Assembly: GCF_900111245.1 (NCBI RefSeq)
Contig: NZ_FOGO01000003.1
Location: forward strand, 1-64,000
Source of the DNA: Streptomyces qinglanensis
GTDB taxonomy: Bacteria > Actinomycetota > Actinomycetes > Streptomycetales > Streptomycetaceae
Length of the DNA: 64,000 bases
Direction of reading: 5' to 3'
Positions within the stretch are counted from its first letter, which is position 1. Each line of letters opens with the position of its first letter. Shown piece after piece: positions 7,756 to 15,274 of this stretch. The translations under genes and the position numbers were made by a program. Below the pieces are notes generated by a model that ran no database searches, was not told the origin of the DNA, and saw only the letters and a list, made by a program, of their open reading frames with translations.

Positions 7756-8438
7756 GCGCTCCCCTCGCTCACCTTGGTCTGCAGCGCCGCCAAACGGGCC
7801 CGGACGCGCGGGAGAATGCCAGCGATGTCCTCACCCATGTGGGTTCGTTCGTACTCACCCTGCGCGTACTGAAGCTCTTTCAAGGCACTGCCGCTGCGGT
7901 CCCCGGCCAGTAGCAGCACCAGTACCGCGCGTTCGTCGTACCAAGACAGATCCGGCTCCTGCGAGCGCATCTCCTGTGCGTCCTGTCGGCCCGCCGACAG
8001 CAAGCAGTAATCCCAGCGGTCGATGTCAGGCGCTGTCCCGATAGCGTCGATGCCGATCAGTCCATGCGCGACCAGCAACGCCAGAGCGTCATCGAGTGAC
8101 TCGTAGGCGCCGTAGCGCCAGCGGATCATGGGATAGGACTCGAGATCCGGCTCATCGCCTTCTAGCAATGCAGCCGCCCGGTCGACCGGGCTGACTCCCG
8201 GAACGCTCCGGCCGGCCTCTGCGGCGTTCAGCAGTTCATCGGCAAGGTAATCGGGGTTGCGGAGCCAGAAATCGAGCGCCTGAAGCTTCTTCTGTCCACG
8301 CAGCACCGCCACCGCGTCCGGATGGGCTGGGCACTCGCTGTCCGGGTATGGACAGTGATCCAAGAGGAAGAGGATGCGCACAGCATCCTGAACGCGGCTC
8401 GCCCTTCGAGTCCGTACTTCCACGCCCTCCGATGTCAT
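7752..8438 (-). CDS. Middle component of ABC-three-component system (candidate)
   Basis: 228 residues, first gene of the three-gene operon. It begins MTSEGVEVRTRR, with RVQDAVRILFLLDHC near the start, KLQALDFWLRNPDYLADELL, MIRWRYGAYES and DDALALLVAHGLI, then YCLLSAGRQDAQEM. Segments of this kind (a small winged-helix-like protein ending in 'gLV...Y.LT..G...a') occur in the middle components of ABC-three-component systems, which connect the ATPase and effector. Assignment rests on pattern and position. An upstream in-frame ATG at 8570 would add 44 basic residues that look non-coding. It overlaps the ATPase gene by ATGA. Confidence 0.55.
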   Translation of the reverse strand: MTSEGVEVRTRRASRVQDAVRILFLLDHCPYPDSECPAHPDAVAVLRGQKKLQALDFWLRNPDYLADELLNAAEAGRSVPGVSPVDRAAALLEGDEPDLESYPMIRWRYGAYESLDDALALLVAHGLIGIDAIGTAPDIDRWDYCLLSAGRQDAQEMRSQEPDLSWYDERAVLVLLLAGDRSGSALKELQYAQGEYERTHMGEDIAGILPRVRARLAALQTKVSEGSA

Positions 8439-8839
8439 ACGCCCCCGCCGATCTCGCTTACATCGCCCCGGTAGACGAGTAGCACGAATCATGACTCTTG
8501 CGTAAGTGATCCAGCACAATCCGCAGTCGTAGCCGGCTTGACGGCGGCGAGGCGCGGCGGCCCCGGCCAACGCGCAACTGGCTGAGCGCGCCCCGATCCC
8601 CGGCCGCGGCCGCGCCGCCGATCCCGCCCGTCCCTTCCTCCTTCACTCCAGCCAAGGGACATGGGCAGAGCAGCCGCAACGGGGATGTCAGCAGGCCGAC
8701 CACGGCAAAACGGCGTGGTGACCTGCGCGGACACGGGGACGGTCTTGCGGGCCGCGCAACGCTTAGCGCAACATCCAGCGCAACAGATAGGCACAACCCT
8801 TGGCGTAACCTCGTGCTTCTGGTCGACCGGGGCGACCGG

Positions 8840-9075
8840 TCACGCGGCCCGCACGGCTCCGTGGGCGCAGGCGAGCTAGCGCAGTTCGGAGCATACCGCC
8901 GGCACCGAGGGGGCGGTCTCCCAGTAGGGTGCCACCACAGCCGTACGGAGAGGAACAGCAGGCGGCGGCGCAGGGCGGTGGTGTCGCGGGGGCGGGGTGC
9001 GGCGAGCGCGTCGTAGGTGGCGTGACAGGCGGCTTGCGTCTGCACCAGGTCGTCGGGGAAGTCGATCACGTCCAT
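8840..9075 (-). pseudogene. Decayed small hypothetical gene
   Basis: It starts with MDVIDFPDDLVQTQAACHAT, then ALAAPRPRDTTALRRRLLF and SVRLWWHP, a pattern I know from ~80-residue plasmid/accessory Streptomyces proteins of unknown function. After WWHP the frame shifts: a one-base loss would restore YWETAPSVPAVCSELR, which then hits a TAG before LACAHGAVRAA and the natural TGA at 8840. A frameshift and an in-frame stop therefore both disrupt it. Confidence 0.6.
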
Positions 9076-9183
9076 ACCAGCATTAGATCGCTTGTTCGCG
9101 AATTACGTGTCACTTCAGACACGCCCCGCCGCCGGAGTCTGGTCGGGGGCAGGCCGCCGTGGTCGGCCTCATGGTCGGGGTCC

Positions 9184-9573
9184 GTGGTCGCCCCGACCAC
9201 GACCGTCGGACCGTACGGCAGCGGCATCCAGGCGGGTGAATTTCCTTCGCGTACGCGGGCGCAGTCCTACGAACTGACACGAAAGCACACCGAGGCCGAA
9301 CTGGTGCGCATGGCCTACGCGGGTGGCCTGGTGAACCACAACTCCCCCGAGAAGTGGCGCAAGGACGAGATCGCCTCCGCCGTCGTGGACAACGAGCTCC
9401 GGGCCGCAGCCCGGTCCGGAGCTGACCGGCCTCCCGCCCCGGCCGCCCCGCCGAAGCGGCCGCCGGTACGGCACCACCATGACGAGTGCGACAAGACGGT
9501 GTACGGCGGCGGCACTTGCACCTGCGACCTCATCGAGCAGTACGGGCCGCCCTCCGAACGGGACGACTACTGA
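9184..9573 (+). CDS. Hypothetical protein with Cys/His-rich tail
   Basis: About 129 residues if it starts at GTG 9184. The most gene-like part is SYELTRKHTEAELVRMAYAG, then NHNSPEKWRKDEIASAVVD, a helical region. A Pro-rich linker and a tail with HHHDECDK and GTCTCDLIEQYGPPS follow, which could bind a metal. The start is uncertain, since the frame is open further upstream without a good ribosome site. I do not recognise a family. It is probably part of the plasmid-like module with the genes that follow. Confidence 0.5.
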   Translation: MVAPTTTVGPYGSGIQAGEFPSRTRAQSYELTRKHTEAELVRMAYAGGLVNHNSPEKWRKDEIASAVVDNELRAAARSGADRPPAPAAPPKRPPVRHHHDECDKTVYGGGTCTCDLIEQYGPPSERDDY

Positions 9574-9984
9574 GCCCTTCCCTGCCTGCACCCTCCCCAC
9601 CACGCCGGACCCCGGGACTCGTCAGGCCCGGGATCTCGTGCTGTCGGGTTTGGGACGGACGCAGTCGTACGGACCGCGTAGGCCGCTGGCAGCCACGGGA
9701 AGAGACGTCACCAGCGCGGCTCGAACCGGATTCGCCGCCGTGTTCTACCAGGTACGGAATCACGGCGTGAACTATCCAAGAGTCGAACCCCAGAACATCA
9801 AAGATCGCCGTCTGAAGCGTTAAAGGTTCCAGGTGTCGTTTACGCGACTGCCTGCGGCTTCAGCCACCAATGGTTTCCTACTGGGGTCATCAGTTATCCA
9901 ATTGTTTTCCGATAGCCCGGTCTGAACGGGAAGCGGCCAAGCGGCCCGCACCGGAATTCGGCACCCGCTTCGTGCGGCCGATGG
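9574..9984. other. Gene-free stretch with AT-richer patch before Rep-like gene
   Basis: No convincing gene. The part from about 9775 to 9920 is visibly less GC-rich than its surroundings and includes TTATCCAAT (9893-9901), which differs from the DnaA-box consensus TTATCCACA at two positions. Given the initiator-like protein just downstream, this could be an origin region; there is no iteron array. Confidence 0.25.
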
Positions 9985-10896
9985 GTGAACATGGACTCCG
10001 TGAACACCGAACTGACCGTGCTCAAGCGGGACATGGCCGTGAGCCAGGACGACACGATACGGATGCTGCTGGAGCAGGCCAAGCGCACCGGCCGTGCCGT
10101 CCCCGTCCGGCGTGCCTTCGTCCAGGATGCCGATCCCGGCCTCCGCCTGGTCACGCGGCCCGGCCCGTTCTCCAAGATGCTGCGCAGCAACGAGCGGCTG
10201 GACCTGTTCCTCCTGATCCACTGCGTCACCGCGCGCGCCGACTGGGGCGTCGTTCACCGGTCCGAGACCTGGGGCCGCGCCGCGGGGATCTCCTTCGCCA
10301 CCAACGGCACCGCGAGCGCCGCAGTCTCCCGGCACTTGCACAAGCTCAAGGAACTGAAGCTGATCAGCACCGAGCCGGACGGCCGGATGACGAAGATCAC
10401 CAAATTGCTCGAGGACGGCTCCGGCGACCCGTACACGCTTCCGTCGGGCGACAAGGAGGGTTCCCGCAAGAGCACCTACTTCAAGGTGCCCTTCGCGTAC
10501 TGGGAGCAGCACTACTACCGGAAGCTGTCGATGCCGGCGAAGGCGATGCTGCTCATCCTCATGAGCCAGCGCAGCCCGTCCTTCGCCCTGTACAAGGCCA
10601 GGGAGTACGCACTCTGGTACGGGATCTCCCCGTCGACGGTCGGGCGTGGCATCGAGGAGCTGAAGAAGAAGCGCCTGCTGTACGAGTTCCTCTCCGAGCA
10701 GCAGTTGGACGGCTTCTCCGTCCTTGGGCAGAGCACGCACGTCCGCTGGGCCCTCGCCGCGCCGTTCGACCTGAACGTCAACAAGACGGAGCGCGAGGCG
10801 GCGGAGGCCGCCTGGACTCCCGAGGGCATCGCCCGCACCGCGCTGCGGATCGGCTCCCGTATCCCCGCGCTCTCGGGGGCCGCGATTCCGCGATGA
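9985..10896 (+). CDS. Tandem winged-helix protein, replication-initiator-like
   Basis: 303 residues from GTG 9985 (ATG 9991 is equally possible; neither has a clear ribosome site). The centre contains two winged-helix-like modules: residues ~70-125 (LFLLIHCVTARADWG, then TASAAVSRHLHKLKELKLIS) and ~175-245 (MPAKAMLLILMSQRS, WYGISPSTVGRGIEELKKKR). Two tandem winged-helix domains are the fold of many plasmid initiator (Rep) proteins, and the protein is basic enough to bind DNA. It might instead be a transcription regulator. Two small genes follow with overlapping start/stop codons, suggesting a translationally coupled cassette. Confidence 0.5.
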   Translation: MNMDSVNTELTVLKRDMAVSQDDTIRMLLEQAKRTGRAVPVRRAFVQDADPGLRLVTRPGPFSKMLRSNERLDLFLLIHCVTARADWGVVHRSETWGRAAGISFATNGTASAAVSRHLHKLKELKLISTEPDGRMTKITKLLEDGSGDPYTLPSGDKEGSRKSTYFKVPFAYWEQHYYRKLSMPAKAMLLILMSQRSPSFALYKAREYALWYGISPSTVGRGIEELKKKRLLYEFLSEQQLDGFSVLGQSTHVRWALAAPFDLNVNKTEREAAEAAWTPEGIARTALRIGSRIPALSGAAIPR

Positions 10897-11024
10897 ACAC
10901 CACCGGGGCGCTACAGCCCCGGTCCTACGACTCCCGGCCCCTCGCACACGGGTCGGGCACGGTTCAGGCCGCCGCCCCGCAAACGGGCGACGGCCCCCTG
11001 TTCCAGCAGGGAGCCGCCCAGTGA
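10893..11024 (+). CDS. Small coupled protein of unknown function
   Basis: 43 residues, MNTTGALQPRSYDSRPLAHG and then a Gly/Gln/Ala-rich tail ending GAAQ. The ATG overlaps the stop of the Rep-like gene (ATGA), which is the main evidence for translation. No motif is seen; it is probably disordered. Confidence 0.4.
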   Translation: MNTTGALQPRSYDSRPLAHGSGTVQAAAPQTGDGPLFQQGAAQ

Positions 11025-11062
11025 AGAAACCGACAGTCACTCCCCAAGGAGGCACCATCAGC

Positions 11063-11305
11063 ATGTCCAACGAGCCTAAGGGCACCGACCGGCCGGCGTC
11101 GACCCGGCATCACCAGGGCAGCGGCAAGCTGCGCCACATCCGGTCCGAGATCCGGACCCGGTTGCGGCGGCTGCTGGACGGCGGTCTCCGCCGTCGCCTG
11201 CGCGCCCTCGCCCGTACCGCGGGCCACGGCATCGTCCACGGCTCCACTGGCGCCCTGGGCGCTAGCGGCACCGCGTGGATCATCTGGTGGATCCAGCAGC
11301 GCTGA
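11063..11305 (+). CDS. Small cationic protein with hydrophobic C-terminus
   Basis: 80 residues from ATG 11063, preceded by AAGGAGG 11 bases upstream; a GTG at 11021 overlapping the previous stop is an alternative. The middle is very basic (IRSEIRTRLRRLLDGGLRRR) and the last ~25 residues are Gly/Ala-rich and hydrophobic, ending GTAWIIWWIQQR. It could be a membrane-associated or holin-like peptide, or a bacteriocin-like one. Family unknown. It is the last gene of the Rep-like cassette. Confidence 0.5.
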   Translation: MSNEPKGTDRPASTRHHQGSGKLRHIRSEIRTRLRRLLDGGLRRRLRALARTAGHGIVHGSTGALGASGTAWIIWWIQQR

Positions 11306-11458
11306 CCCGGCGCACCCGCTGATCCCACATCCGCCGACCTGGTGGTCCCGGTCCGAGCCGGGGCTACCAGCGGCCCACCCCGTACGACGGTCACCACACG
11401 CGGGCCGCCGTACGTACTGGACACACCCACAGGCCAACCAGACCGGTGGATGGGAGTC

Positions 11459-13528
11459 TTAGCGATCTTCGACGATGAAGCACGCCCGTTGGTAGAGCTC
11501 GTCGAACGTGATGATCTCGACGTCCTGGATCGATGTCCGGTACAGCTCGAAGGAGCTGATCTTCTCCGGGTTCACATGGCCGTTGTGGGTGAATTCGCGC
11601 AGGCTCCCGATCACCACGACCTGCCGGGGCCGGGTGGTGGACAGTTCGACGCCGGTCGGAGTGCCGTCGTCGTCGTAGATATGGGTGAGGAACTCGCGCG
11701 AGATGAGCTGCTGGGCCTTGCCCACGGTCTTCTGCACCTGCGCCACGCCGCCGCCCAGTTCTTTCGATGCCTGGTATACGCCCGCGCGGTACGGGGCCTT
11801 GGCGAGCAGCTCCGTGTCGTGGGTCTTGATTTCGCAGAAGAGCATGCTGCTGATCAGGCCCTTGGAACGCATGATGGCGTCGATGCGTTTCCCGGCTCCG
11901 CCGAAGATGTCGGCACCGGTGGTGATGCGTTCCAGTTTGCCGTCGTCGATGGATTCACAGGCGATGAGGTTGAGCCCGTAGCCGAAGATCCACTGGTTCG
12001 CCTCGAAGAAGGCCTGCCAGACCGCCTCCGCCCCGCGCGTCGTCGCAAGGCTCTCCTCCTGCTGAAAGTAGTGCGGATCGTTCAGCAGCCACTCGAACCT
12101 CTTGAGCTGCTCCCTGCGGTTGCTGATCAACCGGATGTCCTCCTCGGTGAGCCCGCCGCCGATCGCGGTCCTGACCGCACCGAGAACCATCGTCCGGTCC
12201 TGGCCGGTCAGCATCTGGGTCAGCTGGGCCTCGTCTCCGGCCACGAGTTGGAGGGAGCCGCCGGGCGTGCTCAGCCCGGCGCAGCCCTGGAGGAAGTTGA
12301 TGACCTTCCAGAAGTTCTCGTGGACATCCCCGGTGTCGACGAGCGCCTTGACAGCCCGGGTGGCCCCGGTGTCGGGCAACGTGTTCGTCGCGGGGACCTC
12401 ACCTGCTTTCTTCTTGTCCTTCTTCCACAGCTTGATCCTCGGCGTGAAGGTGCTGCCCTTCTTGATGATGGTGACGCTGCACAGCGTGGCCACCTGGGGC
12501 CGGGCGTCGAGAACGAAGTCGGTGATCATCCGACGTGCGCGGGTGTCGTAGAGGTAGTGGAACCCGCTGCTGTCATGCGAGGCACGGATCTCCAGGTCGG
12601 CGAAGTCCCCGCGGGTGACGTCGAACTCGGTGGTGGTGAAGGGGAGGCGGAGACCACGAACGATGGGGGTGGCGGGTGCAGTGGCTTGAGCCCGCCAGTC
12701 CGGCGGGATGTGGGGCAGCGGCCGGGTATCGCCTTCGACCACGAGGTCCTGGACGTCGGTGCGTCCGAGCTGGCTGAGCAGGGTCTCCAGTGTCCCCCAG
12801 ATCACCTCCTTCGTCTCCGGGGCACAGATGGGCAGGAGCTCGCGCTCCACGGTCAGGACCGCCTCGTAGGTGTCCGCCGTCCAACCGTCACCAGGCACGG
12901 GGTTAAAGAAGCCGCCGTCGCGGCGCAGGGTCAGGACAGCTGTACGCAGCAGGTCGCATGCGGTCTCCTCGCCGGCGCAGTCTAGGAGGCTGTAGGTCTG
13001 CCCGAGGACGAGGGCGAGCTTGCCCGTGTCGTCGTCGTTCAGCGGCAGCGGGACCAGCGGGCCCGTGGGCGCAAGCCGGACCGGCGTGTAGATCGGGCGG
13101 CCGGAGAGAAACTCGTAGGAACGCAGGCCCCACCCGTCCGGTGCCAGCAGCCGGTTCAGCTCCTCAACCTGCTTCATCGCCTCCTCGACGCCGGCCGCAA
13201 CCTCGGGATGGACCATTCGTGCCAGGAAGGCAAGCAGCACCTCGTCCGGCCCGTCGGAGAGCTCCAACCGAGAGTCCTCGAAGATCCAGTCGTCGGGCAG
13301 ATCTTCGTTGTTGAACCGGTGCTGCTGGATATCGGCACGGACAGTCGGGAGCTGGCCGTTCTCGGCCGCAGGTCGGTCCAGGTCGTAGAGGCCCTCCAGG
13401 AACGTGACCTCGTCCAGTTTCCCCCACCAGGGGCTCGATATCCCGCGCAGATAGCTGAAGATGTCGTGCCGCGTCACCGTCGTGATCGATGGCTGCGCGT
13501 GTGCCGGGGCGGGGTCACTGGACGTCAT
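11459..13528 (-). CDS. sduA: Shedu-type anti-phage protein (DUF4263) with AbiJ-like N-terminus
   Basis: 689 residues (an ATG at 13582 would add 18). N-terminal ~110 residues resemble the AbiJ-type domain: ITTVTRHDIFSYLRG, PWWGKLDEVTFLEGLYDL, FNNEDLPDDWIFEDSR. A middle region of ~250 residues contains a beta-rich segment (LRLPFTTTEFDVTRGDFADL, HYLYDTRARR). The C-terminal ~200 residues are the Shedu nuclease core: FFEANQWIFGYGLN, GKRIDAIM (catalytic Asp), LFCEIKTHD (Glu-x-Lys) and RPRQVVVIGSLREF. Shedu proteins form a single-gene defence system with a PD-(D/E)xK nuclease. The gene stands alone here. No good ribosome site is seen at either start. Confidence 0.85.
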   Translation of the reverse strand: MTSSDPAPAHAQPSITTVTRHDIFSYLRGISSPWWGKLDEVTFLEGLYDLDRPAAENGQLPTVRADIQQHRFNNEDLPDDWIFEDSRLELSDGPDEVLLAFLARMVHPEVAAGVEEAMKQVEELNRLLAPDGWGLRSYEFLSGRPIYTPVRLAPTGPLVPLPLNDDDTGKLALVLGQTYSLLDCAGEETACDLLRTAVLTLRRDGGFFNPVPGDGWTADTYEAVLTVERELLPICAPETKEVIWGTLETLLSQLGRTDVQDLVVEGDTRPLPHIPPDWRAQATAPATPIVRGLRLPFTTTEFDVTRGDFADLEIRASHDSSGFHYLYDTRARRMITDFVLDARPQVATLCSVTIIKKGSTFTPRIKLWKKDKKKAGEVPATNTLPDTGATRAVKALVDTGDVHENFWKVINFLQGCAGLSTPGGSLQLVAGDEAQLTQMLTGQDRTMVLGAVRTAIGGGLTEEDIRLISNRREQLKRFEWLLNDPHYFQQEESLATTRGAEAVWQAFFEANQWIFGYGLNLIACESIDDGKLERITTGADIFGGAGKRIDAIMRSKGLISSMLFCEIKTHDTELLAKAPYRAGVYQASKELGGGVAQVQKTVGKAQQLISREFLTHIYDDDGTPTGVELSTTRPRQVVVIGSLREFTHNGHVNPEKISSFELYRTSIQDVEIITFDELYQRACFIVEDR

Positions 13529-13689
13529 GTGTCCAGGATGGAGGGCAGGCCGGTCAAGTGCCGGTCGATCGGAACTTTCCATCTGTCGGACGAGACGTCA
13601 GACGACGAAGCGCAGCGCGGCAGCGAGGCGGTGGGGAACCGCCGACCGGCCCGCCCGGCCCACCCGCCGTCAGCGCGGCCCGCTCCGGC

Positions 13690-14044
13690 GAGTGCGAGCG
13701 GTCGGACACGTGGCTGACGTACGGCGAGCAGAAGCACCACGTCCACCTCAGCCACGCGTTCACCACGCTCGGGGACACCCTCCGCGCTCAGGAGAGCCAG
13801 CAGCGGGCGCTGGAGTTGTCCGCGCCGACCAGCACGATGACGCGCACTTTGCTGTACATCTACGGTGCCGCCTATGCCCATTACGACGGCGACAGCGAAG
13901 AGGCGTGCCGTCGCACAGTCGCTGCCCGTCGACTACCGAACCGGCCTGGTCCGCCGTCGCGCCCTGGACCTGTACGAGGCGATCCCCGCACAGCACCACC
14001 GCGAACGCGCCGTACAGGAACTACGCGACGTCGTAGTCGACTGA
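13690..14044 (+). pseudogene. 3' remnant of TPR-type regulator gene
   Basis: Encodes TYGEQKHHVHLSHAFTTLGD, then QQRALELSAPTSTMTRTLLY and SEEACRRTVAA. After a frameshift near 13910-13925 it continues PVDYRTGLVRRRALDLYEAI and ends VQELRDVVVD followed by TGA. This is the C-terminal TPR-like part of Streptomyces XRE/TPR regulators. The N-terminal DNA-binding part is missing: the fragment begins next to the Shedu gene's upstream edge, as if the insertion of that defence gene had removed it. Confidence 0.55.
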
Positions 14045-14195
14045 CAACGACCGCTTTCACAGCGGGCACCCGACAGCCGGATCGGGCGGGCGGGTGAATG
14101 ACGGGCCCGTGGCGCACCCGACCTGCCGGGCAGCCGGTTGTGGGGTCAGCGGACCGATCCGGCCCGTGTACGGGCCCACGTCTGCGAGGCACAAC

Positions 14196-14633
14196 ATGGG
14201 ACGTCACAAGCAGCACAAGCCACGCCGCCCACGGGGCGAGAGCCAGCCGACCACGGAATGGTTCGGCACCGCCTTCCACTCCACCCGGGGAATGCAGCAC
14301 CTGGACGTCCGCCAGTCCGGCAACGGCATCCTGATCACCTCCTCCCCTGCCGAGATCGACGACGCTCCGGCTGCGTGGCCGCTGCGTCTGCGCAACGACG
14401 ACGACGGCCAGGGGCTGAAGGAGGTGGCCGCGGCGCTCGCTGCCGGGCAGGGACATGTCTTCGGCGTGACCGAGGGGCCCGGCTACCGGACCGTCCTGGC
14501 GTTCCTTCCCGACCACCCCGAGGAAGGCGTCGGCACGCTGGCCCGGGTCCGCACCAGCGAAGGCCCGGACAGCGACGTCGTGTTCGAGCGGTCCGCGGAA
14601 TGCCGCACCACCGCCCGCAACGAATCCGAGTGA
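14196..14633 (+). CDS. Hypothetical protein
   Basis: 145 residues beginning MGRHKQHKPRRPRGE, a basic N-terminus, followed by a mixed domain (WFGTAFHSTRGMQHLDV, WPLRLRNDDDGQGLKEVAAA, GYRTVLAFLPDHPEEGVGTL) and an acidic end. The start is at an ATG with a CGAGG about 8 bases upstream; an ATG further up at 14094 would add a Cys-rich leader that looks non-coding. Not recognised as a family. The codon use is typical of a real gene. Confidence 0.5.
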   Translation: MGRHKQHKPRRPRGESQPTTEWFGTAFHSTRGMQHLDVRQSGNGILITSSPAEIDDAPAAWPLRLRNDDDGQGLKEVAAALAAGQGHVFGVTEGPGYRTVLAFLPDHPEEGVGTLARVRTSEGPDSDVVFERSAECRTTARNESE

Positions 14634-14670
14634 CATCGCCCGCCACGCCCATGGGCGGCCGCTGCATGCG

Positions 14671-15081
14671 GTGCCAGCTGTCCAGGAGTACAACTGGAGT
14701 GCCAGCGGCCACGACTGCTCCCTGGACGCCCCCGTCAATCTGTCCCTGCCCTCCCACCAGCTCCTCAACGGAGCGGACCTGATGCGTAACCCCGGCAACG
14801 GCGACTGGCACACCAGCGACGGCACCCGCGTCGTGCGAGCCTTGACCAGCCACAGGCCCACCGGGAGGATCGACACCCTCCTGGCCCGCAGGGACTGGCT
14901 CGATGAGCGTCTGCGCGCCCTCAACTCCGCCTTGGTCCTGGGTCTGTTCGGCGAACGCCAGCCCCGCACCACCGGCCTCACTCGATGGCGCGAATACAGC
15001 CAGACAGCCGGCTTCCAGTCCGGCCACGAACCCACCGTCCAGGAACAACTCACCCGTATCAGGGTCAACCTCAACCCTTGA
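14671..15081 (+). CDS. Hypothetical protein, probably 5'-truncated
   Basis: The frame from GTG 14671 gives 136 residues including WSASGHDCSLDAPVNLSLPS, RPTGRIDTLLARRDWLDERL and RWREYSQTAGFQSGHEPT. It looks like the end of a larger protein: it begins abruptly in a folded-looking region, and has no ribosome site. I cannot name a family. It overlaps nothing and ends 190 bases before the convergent kinase gene. Confidence 0.4.
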   Translation: MPAVQEYNWSASGHDCSLDAPVNLSLPSHQLLNGADLMRNPGNGDWHTSDGTRVVRALTSHRPTGRIDTLLARRDWLDERLRALNSALVLGLFGERQPRTTGLTRWREYSQTAGFQSGHEPTVQEQLTRIRVNLNP

Positions 15082-15274
15082 CCCACGCCACCGACCGCAG
15101 AACAGAGCCATGGAACGACTGCTGGCCCGCGCACAGCCACCTGCCGAGCGCGGGCGAGCCACCAGCCGCGCCCCTCATGCACGAGATCGCCCCCGACGTG
15201 TCGGCGGCTTTGGCCGGACTCGGGGAATGCAAGCGGGAACGGTCAGTAGCCGTCCCCTCGCCGACCGTTCTTAC

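Noticed and set aside
1..9000. tap/tpg telomere-capping genes near the left end
   Set aside because: No protein with Tap or Tpg features was found in the first 9 kb, so the telomere reading rests on the hairpins and helicase fragments alone.
8458..9075. A 205-residue minus-strand protein
   Set aside because: Only the first ~50 residues match a real family; after that the frame is wrong. Reported instead as a decayed gene at 8840-9075.
9776..9830. tRNA-like GAGTCGAACCCC segment
   Set aside because: On the minus strand it resembles a T-arm, but no stem pairs properly and no cloverleaf can be built.
9820..11085. Long minus-strand open frame opposite the Rep-like gene
   Set aside because: No motif and poor composition; the plus strand has clear winged-helix motifs and coupled starts.
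11342..12985. Long plus-strand open frame opposite the Shedu gene
   Set aside because: It is the antisense of a recognised protein and shows no independent features.
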